Shown one piece after another: positions 1 to 7,740 of a stretch of DNA of 64,000 nt (positions are counted from its first letter, which is position 1; every line of letters starts with the position of its first letter). Made by a program: the position numbers and the translations under genes. The DNA is from Halomarina salina (GTDB lineage Archaea > Halobacteriota > Halobacteria > Halobacteriales > Haloarculaceae). The stretch lies in contig NZ_JALLGW010000001.1 of assembly GCF_023074835.1 (NCBI RefSeq), positions 1,426,001-1,490,000 of the forward strand, written 5' to 3'. The notes under the pieces are model-generated. The model worked only from the letters and a program-made list of their open reading frames with translations. It did not search any database and was not told the DNA's origin.

Positions 1-24
1 GGTCCGTTGGGTGACGCGCCGCGT

Positions 25-381
25 TCAGTCGGAGGGCGCTTCGAGGTCGTTCCAGAGGTCGCCGAACCGGTCGACGACGTCGAGTTGTCGCCGGACGGTG
101 GCGAGGAACCCCGACTGGTTGAGGTCGAACCGGACGTAGTCGAGGTTCGTGCGGTACACGGTGTAGTGGTTGCCGTCGGGGTCGAGTTCGGTCCGCTCTT
201 CGAGCATGCCGAGGTCGACGAGGGCCTCGACGTGGCGGTAGACGGTCGGGAGCGAGACGTCGCAGTGGTCGGCGAACTCCTCGGCCGAGAACTGCTCGGA
301 CGCGGCCGCCACGAGCATCTCGCGGGCGTGCGCGCTGCAGAGCGCCGCGAACACCTCGGCCGACTCCCGCTCCGTGCTCAC
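25..381 (-). CDS. Winged-helix (ArsR-like) transcriptional regulator
   Basis: A protein of about 118 residues whose first two thirds form a winged helix-turn-helix: a helix ending in LCSAHAREML, then a recognition region CDVSLPTVYRHVEALVDLG and a wing. The tail reads as a dimerisation segment. The family normally binds operator DNA and often responds to a ligand or to DNA topology; no effector-binding Cys cluster is visible, so no signal is proposed. A reading frame continues upstream to a TTG at 408. I prefer the GTG at 381 because an AT-rich TATA-like stretch (about 409-414) lies some 30 nt ahead, which would give the leaderless transcript usual in haloarchaea. It ends just before the protease gene on the same strand, but that gene lies upstream and a shared transcript is uncertain. 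Confidence 0.75.
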   Translation of the reverse strand: MSTERESAEVFAALCSAHAREMLVAAASEQFSAEEFADHCDVSLPTVYRHVEALVDLGMLEERTELDPDGNHYTVYRTNLDYVRFDLNQSGFLATVRRQLDVVDRFGDLWNDLEAPSD

Positions 382-477
382 ACACGACTCGGACTCCGGC
401 GTGCACAATATGTCTGTCCCTCCGGGAGGTTCGGAGGTCGAGAGGCATCGGACGGGCGGCCTGCGGCGCGGTCCGGA

Positions 478-1782
478 CTACTCCTCGCCCGGTTCTGCGT
501 GGCCGGACCGCCCCGACCCACCGCCCTCCTGGCCGTCGGCGACGAGTCGGAGCGTCGTCCCCTCGCCGTCGCTCTGGGTGCGCGTCACCGTGTACTCGCC
601 AGCGGTCAGCCAGTCGGCGTCGACTTCGAGCAGGTCGCGGGTCGGCGTGTCCCAGACCGTCGCCGAGACGCCGTCGGGCGACGGTTCGGGTGACGGCTCC
701 GTGGGTGGAGACGGTGCGGGGGCCCCACCGTGGCCGACCGCGGCGCGGTAGTCGGCGAGTCCGGCCCCGTCGCGTGGCTGGTCCTTGATGTCGCGGGCGG
801 TCTCCTCGAACGCGGTGACGATATCTGCGGGGGCGGCGTCGGGGTGGACGCCGAGGTACTTCGCGACCATCCCCGCGACCTCGGGTGCGCTGAACGACGT
901 GCCGGAGGCCTTCACCCAGCGCCCGGAGAGCTCCGTGCCCATCGTCGTCCCGTCGGCCTGCGCGAGTCGGTTGTCCTTCCCGATGGCGGTGACGTCGGGG
1001 TTGTCGCGCCGTGGGTTGTACGAGGAGAACTCCGCCATCGTCCCGTCCACGGTACACGCGCCGACGCTGAACGCCCGGTCGGCGGTCGCGGGGCTGCCGC
1101 CCTTCTCGCCGCTGTTCCCGGCCGCGACGACGCCGCGGACGCCCTTCGCTATCAGTTCGTTGTGCGTCCTGTCGATCTGCTCCGAGCGTTGCTGTGCGCC
1201 CCAGGACATGTTGACGACGTCGTACTCGCCGGTGTTGTTGTGGAGCCACTCGTACGCGCGCATGATGACGTTCGTCTTCGTCTGCCCCTGCTCCCCGAAG
1301 ATGCGGAGGGAGACGAGGTCCGCCTCGGGAGCGAGCCGGGTGACCTGCCCGAGCACGGCCGTCCCGTGCCCGACGGCGTCGCCCCTCCCGCTCCCGGTGA
1401 CGTCGACCTGCTCGATGGTCGCGTCGCTGAACACGGGATGGGAGGTGTCGACCCCCGAGTCCATCGCCACCACCGTCACGCCGCTCCCGCGCGCGCTCTT
1501 CGCGGGGACGTCGTGGAGCCGTCGGACGTCCTCGATGGTGGCGACGTCGTCGGGGTTCTCGCTGACGTACTCGGGTTCGAGACGGAGGGTCGCCGTGTGG
1601 TTCTCCTCGATGCTGTGGACCCGGTCGTCGGCTTCTAGCACCGACGCCGCCTCGGCCTCGGTGTCGTACTCGACGAGCGCCGCCGACCCCCAGCGGCCGA
1701 AGTCGTAGGTCTCCTTGACGGTACACGGACAGTCGTACAGGAACTCGGGACGTCCCGTGACGAGGATGATGCGTTCGGCCAT
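478..1782 (-). CDS. Subtilisin-like serine protease (S8), no export signal
   Basis: A 434-residue S8 peptidase. The catalytic triad is visible: Asp108 in AMDSGVD, His139 in GHGTAVLG and Ser296 in SGTSFSAPEVAG, with the oxyanion Asn223 in AAGNSG. Residues 1-75 resemble an I9-type propeptide or inhibitor domain. No Sec or Tat signal precedes it, unlike the exported halolysins, so the enzyme may act inside the cell or leave by an unrecognised route. After the catalytic domain comes a Pro/Ser-rich linker (about residues 353-370) and a small beta-rich C-terminal domain. The ATG start is the first of the frame and follows a clear intergenic gap. Its substrate cannot be told from sequence. Confidence 0.9.
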   Translation of the reverse strand: MAERIILVTGRPEFLYDCPCTVKETYDFGRWGSAALVEYDTEAEAASVLEADDRVHSIEENHTATLRLEPEYVSENPDDVATIEDVRRLHDVPAKSARGSGVTVVAMDSGVDTSHPVFSDATIEQVDVTGSGRGDAVGHGTAVLGQVTRLAPEADLVSLRIFGEQGQTKTNVIMRAYEWLHNNTGEYDVVNMSWGAQQRSEQIDRTHNELIAKGVRGVVAAGNSGEKGGSPATADRAFSVGACTVDGTMAEFSSYNPRRDNPDVTAIGKDNRLAQADGTTMGTELSGRWVKASGTSFSAPEVAGMVAKYLGVHPDAAPADIVTAFEETARDIKDQPRDGAGLADYRAAVGHGGAPAPSPPTEPSPEPSPDGVSATVWDTPTRDLLEVDADWLTAGEYTVTRTQSDGEGTTLRLVADGQEGGGSGRSGHAEPGEE

Positions 1783-2163
1783 AGTTCACTCTGGGTCGGC
1801 CGCCGGCTACCGGTGACCGACCTCGCTATTGGTTCGCGCGACGTTGTGTTAAACCAACCGACCAGATAGCTGATTGTTCGATTCGGCTATCGTCTCGTCC
1901 GTCATCGCCCACCTCCGAACCGGTCCGACATCGACCGGTAGGGCGGTCGGTTGAGCCACCTGTCTAGCACTCCCGCTGGGCACCGCCAGTTTTTATCTGA
2001 CGACTTCGATCGCGAACCTCTTTTTCATACACTTATAAACATCTTCGAAATCACTGCATTTATCATATACACACGAGACGTTTGAGTGTCGACAAATGCT
2101 CCTACGTCGGTTCTCGTCGCACGCCGATTCGTTCGGAACGACTCCTAGCTCCCAGTGCGCGTC
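1783..2163. other. Intergenic region with TATA box for the HTH_10 cluster
   Basis: No gene is seen. The 3' half is AT-rich and carries a TATA-like CTTATAAA at about 2033-2040, roughly 125 nt before the first HTH_10 gene, so the mRNA would have a leader rather than be leaderless. Confidence 0.5.
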
Positions 2164-2838
2164 ATGAGCACTATCGCCCGTTTCGCGATTCCTGCAGACC
2201 AGTTCGCGCTGGGTGACGTCCTCGAAGTCCGACGGGGAATCAGAGTCCGTCTCGAATCGATGATTCCGACGGGCGAGGCGACGATACCGTACTTCTGGGT
2301 CCCGACTGACGACGCCGACGCCGTCGACGAGGCCCTCCGAGCGTCAGAACTCGTCGACGACGTCCGAATCCTCGACCAGACGGACACGGAGACCCTCTTC
2401 CGGGTCGACTGGTCCCGAGCGGTCGACGGTCTCGTCGACATCATCGAGCAGTCCGAAGCCGTCATACTGGAGGCACAGGGCGAGGGAGACGACTGGTCGT
2501 TCCGGATGCGGTTCCCCGAGCAGGAGGACATCTCCGAGTTCTACCAGACCTGTGTCGACGCGGGACTCTCCCCGAGACTCGAAGAGATCAACAACCCGCG
2601 CTGGCAGAACGACGACGGGTTCGGCCTCACCGACGCTCAGCGCGACGCACTCGTGACGGCGCTCGACGCTGGCTACTTCGCGGTCCCCCGGAAGACCACC
2701 CTGCAGGAACTCGCCGAGCAGTTCGACATCTCGGACACGGCCTTCTCACAACGACTCCGACGCGGGCTGACGAAGCTCCTCTCGTCGACGATGGGGGAAG
2801 AGCCCCGCCTGTCCGTCGAAGCGGAAGACGACGATTGA
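2164..2838 (+). CDS. HTH_10 (Bat-type) transcriptional regulator, copy 1
   Basis: A 224-residue regulator with an N-terminal ligand-sensing-like domain (BAT/GAF-type in this family) and a C-terminal HTH_10 domain. The C-terminal hallmark is LTDAQRDALVTALDAGYF followed by VPRKTTLQELAEQFDIS and an ERLRR-like recognition helix (QRLRRGLTKLL). Bacterioopsin-activator relatives bind promoters of stress, light or oxygen genes. I chose the ATG at 2164 over the GTG at 2155 because it gives MSTIARFAIPADQF, which lines up with the starts of the two paralogues downstream. It is the first of three paralogues in a row. Confidence 0.85.
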   Translation: MSTIARFAIPADQFALGDVLEVRRGIRVRLESMIPTGEATIPYFWVPTDDADAVDEALRASELVDDVRILDQTDTETLFRVDWSRAVDGLVDIIEQSEAVILEAQGEGDDWSFRMRFPEQEDISEFYQTCVDAGLSPRLEEINNPRWQNDDGFGLTDAQRDALVTALDAGYFAVPRKTTLQELAEQFDISDTAFSQRLRRGLTKLLSSTMGEEPRLSVEAEDDD

Positions 2839-3054
2839 GGTCGGTCTCCTCGATATCCTCGCTAGTACTCGTGAGGGCCGGTCGGCTGCAACCAGTCAGT
2901 TTATAAGGCATTGACTTCTATACCGAATACGACGACAGATGCCATCGGAGCCTGGCAGTACGTTTCTGGCCGGAGCGACCGGCTACGCGACCCCCCCGAC
3001 GAGACGTCGGTGTGCGGGTCGACGGGACAGTCGCTCTCGGTGGCGGGTCCACCG

Positions 3055-3705
3055 ATGAGCATCTTCGCCGAGTTCTCGCTCCCGGTGACGGCGTTCCCAC
3101 CGAGCAGTCGACTCACGGAGGACCCCGACATCAGCGCGGAACTCGAACGGATCGTACCGACCGGGAGCGTCACGCACTACCTCTGGTTCGTCGGCGGTGA
3201 GTACGACCGTGCTATCGAACACCTCCGGACCGACGCAGAGGTCGAGTCGCTGGACGTACTCGACGAATTCGACGACCGTGTGCTCGTTCGTATCCACTGG
3301 AAACGCCTCCAGATGCCCGTGTTCGACCTCATCGAGGAGACCGGGGGACTGCTGGTCGAAGCGACGGGCACCGCGGCAGGGTGGGACGTCGCCCTCCGAT
3401 TCCCCAGTCAGGATGCCCTCGCCCGCTTCTACAGCGAGTGTCGACAGCGCGGTATCACGCTCGAACTGCGCGGCATCAACGAATCCGGGTTCGGGGAGCA
3501 GGACGGCGACTACGGACTGACGTCGGCACAGCGCGAGACGGTCGAGGCAGCGTTCCAGGCCGGGTACTTCGAGGTCCCGCGACAGACGACGCTCGCTGCA
3601 CTGGCCGAGGAGCTCGGCGTCTCCGAACAGGCGGTCTCCGAACGCCTCCGTCGCGGCCTGCTGAAGTTCCTCACGGCGACGTTGAAGGCGCCGGACTCCC
3701 ACTGA
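3055..3705 (+). CDS. HTH_10 (Bat-type) transcriptional regulator, copy 2
   Basis: A 216-residue paralogue of the preceding gene with the same architecture: an N-terminal sensory domain (opening MSIFAEFSLPVTAF) and a C-terminal HTH_10 domain (LTSAQRETVEAAFQAGYF, then VPRQTTLAALAEELGVS and ERLRRGLLKFL). The open frame extends back to a TTG at 2911, but a TATA-like TTTATAA at about 2900-2906 would start transcription near 2930, so the upstream part is leader and the ATG at 3055 is used. Having its own promoter suggests it is regulated separately from copy 1. Confidence 0.85.
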   Translation: MSIFAEFSLPVTAFPPSSRLTEDPDISAELERIVPTGSVTHYLWFVGGEYDRAIEHLRTDAEVESLDVLDEFDDRVLVRIHWKRLQMPVFDLIEETGGLLVEATGTAAGWDVALRFPSQDALARFYSECRQRGITLELRGINESGFGEQDGDYGLTSAQRETVEAAFQAGYFEVPRQTTLAALAEELGVSEQAVSERLRRGLLKFLTATLKAPDSH

Positions 3706-3832
3706 GCCGGTCGCCGGACCGTCGGTACCCACTCTCAGGACCGCCCGAACGCCGCGACCCGGTCGGTAGACCGGTAGTGGCCATCGATATCGAAGGCGAA
3801 GTCGGATTGCCGTCACTCGGCGACTGTTAGGT

Positions 3833-4045
3833 ATGGGGAGGAGACACACGGCCAGTTCGAGAGAGCTGACCGAGGAGGAACGCACTGCGCTCCGAACGGC
3901 GCTCGAAGCGGGATACTTCGCCGTCCCGCGCCGCATCTCGACGGTCGAACTCGCCGAGTGCCTGGAGACGTCCAGCAGTACGCTCGTCGAACGACTCCGT
4001 CGAGGGACGGCGAAGCTCGCTGTCACCCAGCTCGAGACAGACTGA
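3833..4045 (+). CDS. Stand-alone HTH_10 domain protein (70 aa)
   Basis: A 70-residue protein that is only the C-terminal DNA-binding half of the HTH_10 family: LTEEERTALRTALEAGYF, VPRRISTVELAECLETS and ERLRRGTAKLAV. It has its own ATG, and the residues before the domain (MGRRHTASSRE) are not the remains of a sensory domain. It may be a relic of a fourth paralogue or a working small protein that competes for the operators of its full-length neighbours. The sequence cannot decide between these. Confidence 0.65.
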   Translation: MGRRHTASSRELTEEERTALRTALEAGYFAVPRRISTVELAECLETSSSTLVERLRRGTAKLAVTQLETD

Positions 4046-4398
4046 CCGGGCGACGAGCCTGGGGCTGAGGCTGCCACGAGCGTGAGCTCCGCGGCCGCCG
4101 TTCTCGTCTCTGTCGCCTGCGAGGAGGGTTCGGCTCGTGTCGGACCCGTGCGTCGCGGGGGTCACCACACCGGTCACGACGCGTTCGAGCGTGCCGACGA
4201 CGACGCTCGGTTCGATGGCCTCGCCAGTTCTCCTCACCAGACCGTCTCCGTTCTCGTCTCTCCAGACACCGACGCCGACCATCCCGGCACCGTCGACCCC
4301 GTGTCTGTCTCCGCACGAGGGACGTAATTTATATCTCTCTTACTTGGGCATCGAAGGTATTTTAGTCTGGAGCACGTACGTCGCCTCAGGAAACCCAG
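4046..4398. other. Intergenic region upstream of HTH_10 copy 3
   Basis: No gene is supported. A TATA-like AATTTATATC lies at about 4325-4334, some 65 nt before the next start. The GC-rich 5' part may be eroded coding sequence, but I find no family match in any frame. Confidence 0.4.
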
Positions 4399-5061
4399 AT
4401 GAGTGTTATCGCTAGCATCGAGATCGCAGCCGAGGATTTCAGCTTCGGCGGAGCGCTAGCTGCAGATACTGGTCTCCGGATTCGACTCGAGCGGGTCGTG
4501 CCGATGGGGTCGACGTTCATCCCGTACTTCTGGGTGGAGGACGGCTCCATCGAGCACATCGAGCGGTCGCTCGAATCCGACGGAGCCATCGAATCGGTCG
4601 ACGTCGTGGACTCGCTGAACGGCGAGTCGCTCGTCCGGGTACGGTGGGAAGAGGACCTCGACGGACTCCTCGACGCGATGGTCGAGACGGGTGCGGTCAT
4701 CCTCGAAGGGACCGGCGAGGAGGGCCGCTGGACGTTCCAGTTCCGGTTCCCGGACCACGACGCACTCACCGACTTCTACCGACAGTGTATCGACCGGAAC
4801 ATCCCGCTCGACCTCCAGAGCGTCCACAACCCCGGTCTCCCCGAGAGCATGGGGCTGGGACTCGGCGTCACCGACGCCCAGCGAGAAGCGCTGCTCTTAG
4901 CGCTCGACAGGGGCTACTTCGACGTTCCGCGTCGAATCAACCTCACGGACCTCTCCTCGGAGATGGGCATCTCGGATACGGCGGTCTCCCAGCGCATCCG
5001 ACGTGGTATCACGTCGATTCTCGCCGCGACCCTCCCCGAGGCCGACGAGGGGTCCCACTGA
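4399..5061 (+). CDS. HTH_10 (Bat-type) transcriptional regulator, copy 3
   Basis: A 220-residue third paralogue starting MSVIASIEIAAEDFSFG. The N-terminal half follows the same pattern as copies 1 and 2 (an IRLERVVPMGS..IPYFWVE segment that matches the equivalent stretches in both). The C-terminus is HTH_10: VTDAQREALLLALDRGYF, VPRRINLTDLSSEMGIS and QRIRRGITSIL. Three such genes plus a lone domain within 3 kb point to local duplication. Sequence divergence is large enough that the duplication is not recent. Confidence 0.85.
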   Translation: MSVIASIEIAAEDFSFGGALAADTGLRIRLERVVPMGSTFIPYFWVEDGSIEHIERSLESDGAIESVDVVDSLNGESLVRVRWEEDLDGLLDAMVETGAVILEGTGEEGRWTFQFRFPDHDALTDFYRQCIDRNIPLDLQSVHNPGLPESMGLGLGVTDAQREALLLALDRGYFDVPRRINLTDLSSEMGISDTAVSQRIRRGITSILAATLPEADEGSH

Positions 5062-5342
5062 GCGGTACGTCGATGGCCGCCCCCGCCGTGCCTTCTCCTC
5101 TCTTCTTTTAAAACAGAGACCTTGGGAACCGCCGCGTTATTTATGTCGCTGCCGTGCGTGTCGTCGTTGGCCATGCTGCCCGTACCGACTCGACTTCGAC
5201 CCGTCCAGTCGTCGGCGCACTCCCGCGCCCGTCACGCCTCGACGCCGTTGGAGGGACTGACCGACCCGGTTCTCGAGACGCGACCGTCCGAAGCCACGCC
5301 ACGGAGCGCTCCTCGCGAGAGCGTTCGTGCCTCGGCGAGTTC

Positions 5343-5522
5343 ATGACCGGCGACCCGGAGGCGGTCACGACCCGCGCGGAGTTCCAGCAGCAGTTGACGG
5401 CGCTCATCGCCGCCGCTGTAGCGAACGACGTGAGGGTGAGCGGGGCGTACGACTGCTACGCCGAGACGACGAACAGCCACTACGACGTACAGGTCACCGA
5501 GGTCGTGTCCCGCGACTCGTAG
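5343..5522 (+). CDS. Small conserved haloarchaeal protein (59 aa)
   Basis: A 59-residue acidic protein whose core, FQQQLTALIAAAVANDVRVSG followed by YDCYAET and VQVTEVV, resembles a widespread family of 60-75 residue haloarchaeal proteins of unknown role (pattern: helix, a V-x-G-x-W/Y-x-C turn, then a VTEV strand). I use the internal ATG at 5343; the sequence before it does not look like protein of this family. Function is unknown. Confidence 0.55.
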   Translation: MTGDPEAVTTRAEFQQQLTALIAAAVANDVRVSGAYDCYAETTNSHYDVQVTEVVSRDS

Positions 5523-6262
5523 ACGAACCGGTCCCCGAGACGCACTCGGAGCGCTCTGGTCCCCCGAAGTGTTCCGAGGCGGTGACTGTGTCTCGTCTCT
5601 CTACAAAGACATATGTGGTAACATACCATCGTATACGATGGTGCTTAAGTAGCGGTCGGTGGGTCCCGCGATTCGAGAGCACCACAGCGGCCGGGCGAAC
5701 GAGCGTCCGAACGCTCGGGAAGGTGGAATGTGAGTGCGGTGCTGCGCGGCGGGTCGCCCGACGCGGCGGTCCGATCGGCTGTCAGAGGCACTGACGATGT
5801 GAGGCGTGCGGCCCCTCGCCTGGCGCGCGTCGGGACCGCTTCCACTCTCACTTCTCGACTCACTTCTCCGTAGCGCGCGTGGTGTCGCTGTCGTCGCCGT
5901 CGACCAGGTTCTCTCCAGCACGTCGACGACAGCACCATCGCTCGCTGGTGGTCAGATGTCGGGCGTGTGAGGATGTGCTCGATGGTTCGAGCACGGGGCT
6001 CTGTGATGAGTTCGCGTTCTGTTTCCCTTCTCGATGGTCGTGTATTGTTGGGCCTACCGGTCGTCGTACCGTGTGATGTACGTTTCTCGCAACCAGTAAC
6101 TCGCCTTCGTGGACCTGTGTAGACTGTGGGTTAGCTGACGAGACGGCTCTCTCGACTGTCGTCGCTCGTGAATCGCCACCCGACGGAAAGTATTGTGTAA
6201 TCGTGTCGATACGCGCAGTGAGGGAGTTATCAACCAAATACCATAAACCTCTTGATGTTAGC
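5523..6262. other. Long intergenic region with a perfect 18-bp palindrome
   Basis: No convincing gene is present in 740 bp. Positions 5625-5642 form a perfect 18-bp palindrome centred on GTATAC, directly followed by a TATA-like GCTTAAGT at 5643-5650. This would place an operator right against a promoter, yet no recognisable gene follows for 600 bp. A second TATA-like element (CATAAACC, about 6242) precedes the deacetylase gene. Confidence 0.5.
5625..5642. promoter_or_regulatory. Perfect 18-bp palindrome (putative operator)
   Basis: The stretch reads ACCATCGTATACGATGGT on both strands. It abuts a TATA-like box at 5643. A site this size and symmetry fits a dimeric regulator. The target transcript is not identified. 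Confidence 0.5.
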
Positions 6263-7558
6263 ATGACCGACGAGGAATCAGCGGTGTCCCGCAGGGCGTT
6301 TCTCGCGACTGGTGGCGTGGCACTCGGTGGCAGTCTCCTGAGTACCGTCGACTCTGGACTCCCCGGCGAGGGTCCGACGGAGTCCGGACCATCGACGGCC
6401 ACGTCGCAGACGACGACCGAGACCGAGACTGTGGCGAGCGGCCAACCAACCGACACGCCGACGGAGACACCCGCTCCGGGCGAGGTCGTACCGCCGTACC
6501 TCGGCGCGTTCTTCCCCGACGGCGACCTGGTCGACGACATGAGCGACCTCTCGCGGTGGTCCGGCGAGGGCACCGTTCGCGCCGACGAGGCCGCCCGATT
6601 CCGCGGTGACCAGTCCCTGTACTACGAGAACGAGGGAGCCGTCCGGCTCACGGGCGACTACCACGACGACCCCATCGACCTCTCCGGGCGGGCGCTGTCC
6701 GTCGCGACGTGGTTCGGGGAACCGAAAGGCGAACAGCCGACGTTCTCCATCCGCGCCCACGCTCCCGACAGACACAACACGGTCACCATGCGGACGTCCT
6801 GGACCGGGAACAAAGACGCCCGGTGGCAGCGACAGGACCTCGCAGTGAGCCAGGTCGACGGCTCACCCGACCTCTCGACCGTGACACGACTCGACGTCGG
6901 CGCGTGGGCGTCGGGGGCGACGTTCGAACTCCACCTCGCGGACATCCGCACGCACCCGAAACCCGAGACGGGGAAGTTCGTCTTCCTGTTCGACGACACC
7001 CACCGCCACCACTACGACGACTACTTCCCCATCCTCCAGCGGTACGACTACCCGGCCATCGAAGCCGTCGTGAAGGAGTACGTCGGTCGTGGCGACCGAC
7101 TCACCGTCGCCCAGATTCACGAACTGCGCGACGCGGGGTGGGACGTGTGTAACCACATGGTCGACCACGAGAACGTCACCGAACTCTCCACCGAGGAACT
7201 CAGGGCGAACATCGCCGAGATGGACGCGTTCTTCGAGGACATCGGTGCCCCCGAGGGGAAGGCGTTTGCCATCTACTGCTTCGGCGCGTATGACGGTCCG
7301 AGCCTCGACGTGATGGCCGAACACTTCGACTTCGTGTTCGGCGGTGGTGGCCTCGGCAACTACGACCTCACGAACCCCGGCGTGGTCGCCTGCGACGGCA
7401 TCGACGACAACGTCGAGCGTGGCTTCGAACTCGCTACCCACGCCGCGGAGTACCAGAGCGTCGGCATCCCGACCATCCACGACCTGGAGGTGGAGCAGTT
7501 CGAACGCCTCGTCGAGCACGTCCATGACCTCGACGAAGCGGGGAAATCGACGTCGTGA
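6263..7558 (+). CDS. Tat-exported polysaccharide deacetylase (NodB/CE4-like)
   Basis: A 431-residue protein. It begins with a twin-arginine signal (SRRAFLATGGVALGGSL), then a Thr/Ser/Pro-rich linker of about 50 residues typical of haloarchaeal surface proteins, then a beta-sandwich-like region (about 90-220) and a C-terminal NodB domain. NodB hallmarks are FLFDDTHRHH (metal-binding Asp pair), the His box NHMVDH, and a later D/H segment. The family removes acetyl groups from cell-surface sugars; here the probable substrate is an exopolysaccharide or S-layer glycan, which is inference. The ATG at 6263 is chosen because the Tat motif follows at once; the longer reading adds an unrelated N-terminus. 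Confidence 0.85.
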   Translation: MTDEESAVSRRAFLATGGVALGGSLLSTVDSGLPGEGPTESGPSTATSQTTTETETVASGQPTDTPTETPAPGEVVPPYLGAFFPDGDLVDDMSDLSRWSGEGTVRADEAARFRGDQSLYYENEGAVRLTGDYHDDPIDLSGRALSVATWFGEPKGEQPTFSIRAHAPDRHNTVTMRTSWTGNKDARWQRQDLAVSQVDGSPDLSTVTRLDVGAWASGATFELHLADIRTHPKPETGKFVFLFDDTHRHHYDDYFPILQRYDYPAIEAVVKEYVGRGDRLTVAQIHELRDAGWDVCNHMVDHENVTELSTEELRANIAEMDAFFEDIGAPEGKAFAIYCFGAYDGPSLDVMAEHFDFVFGGGGLGNYDLTNPGVVACDGIDDNVERGFELATHAAEYQSVGIPTIHDLEVEQFERLVEHVHDLDEAGKSTS

Positions 7559-7706
7559 CCGCCTCCGACCTCCAGTTACACCGTTATGGGTAACTTGGGG
7601 TGAGCTACGATGTCAACTTCGGGTATTCCAGGCTGTTGATGTCCTCTTCGCCGCGAACGGCGCAATTCTCTCATAGAATCAGAGAGAGTGCGAAACCTGT
7701 GGGAAA

Positions 7707-7718
7707 CGCATATATATT
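7707..7718 (+). promoter_or_regulatory. TATA box of a leaderless gene
   Basis: The stretch ATATATATTAG lies about 26-30 nt before the ATG at 7741, the spacing expected when transcription starts at or next to the start codon. Confidence 0.6.
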
Positions 7719-7740
7719 AGCAAAAGTGACTATAACTGTA

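Noticed and set aside
2900-3054. N-terminal extension of HTH_10 copy 2 from TTG 2911
   Set aside because: A TATA box at 2900-2906 puts the start of transcription inside the extension, and the paralogues begin at the position of ATG 3055.
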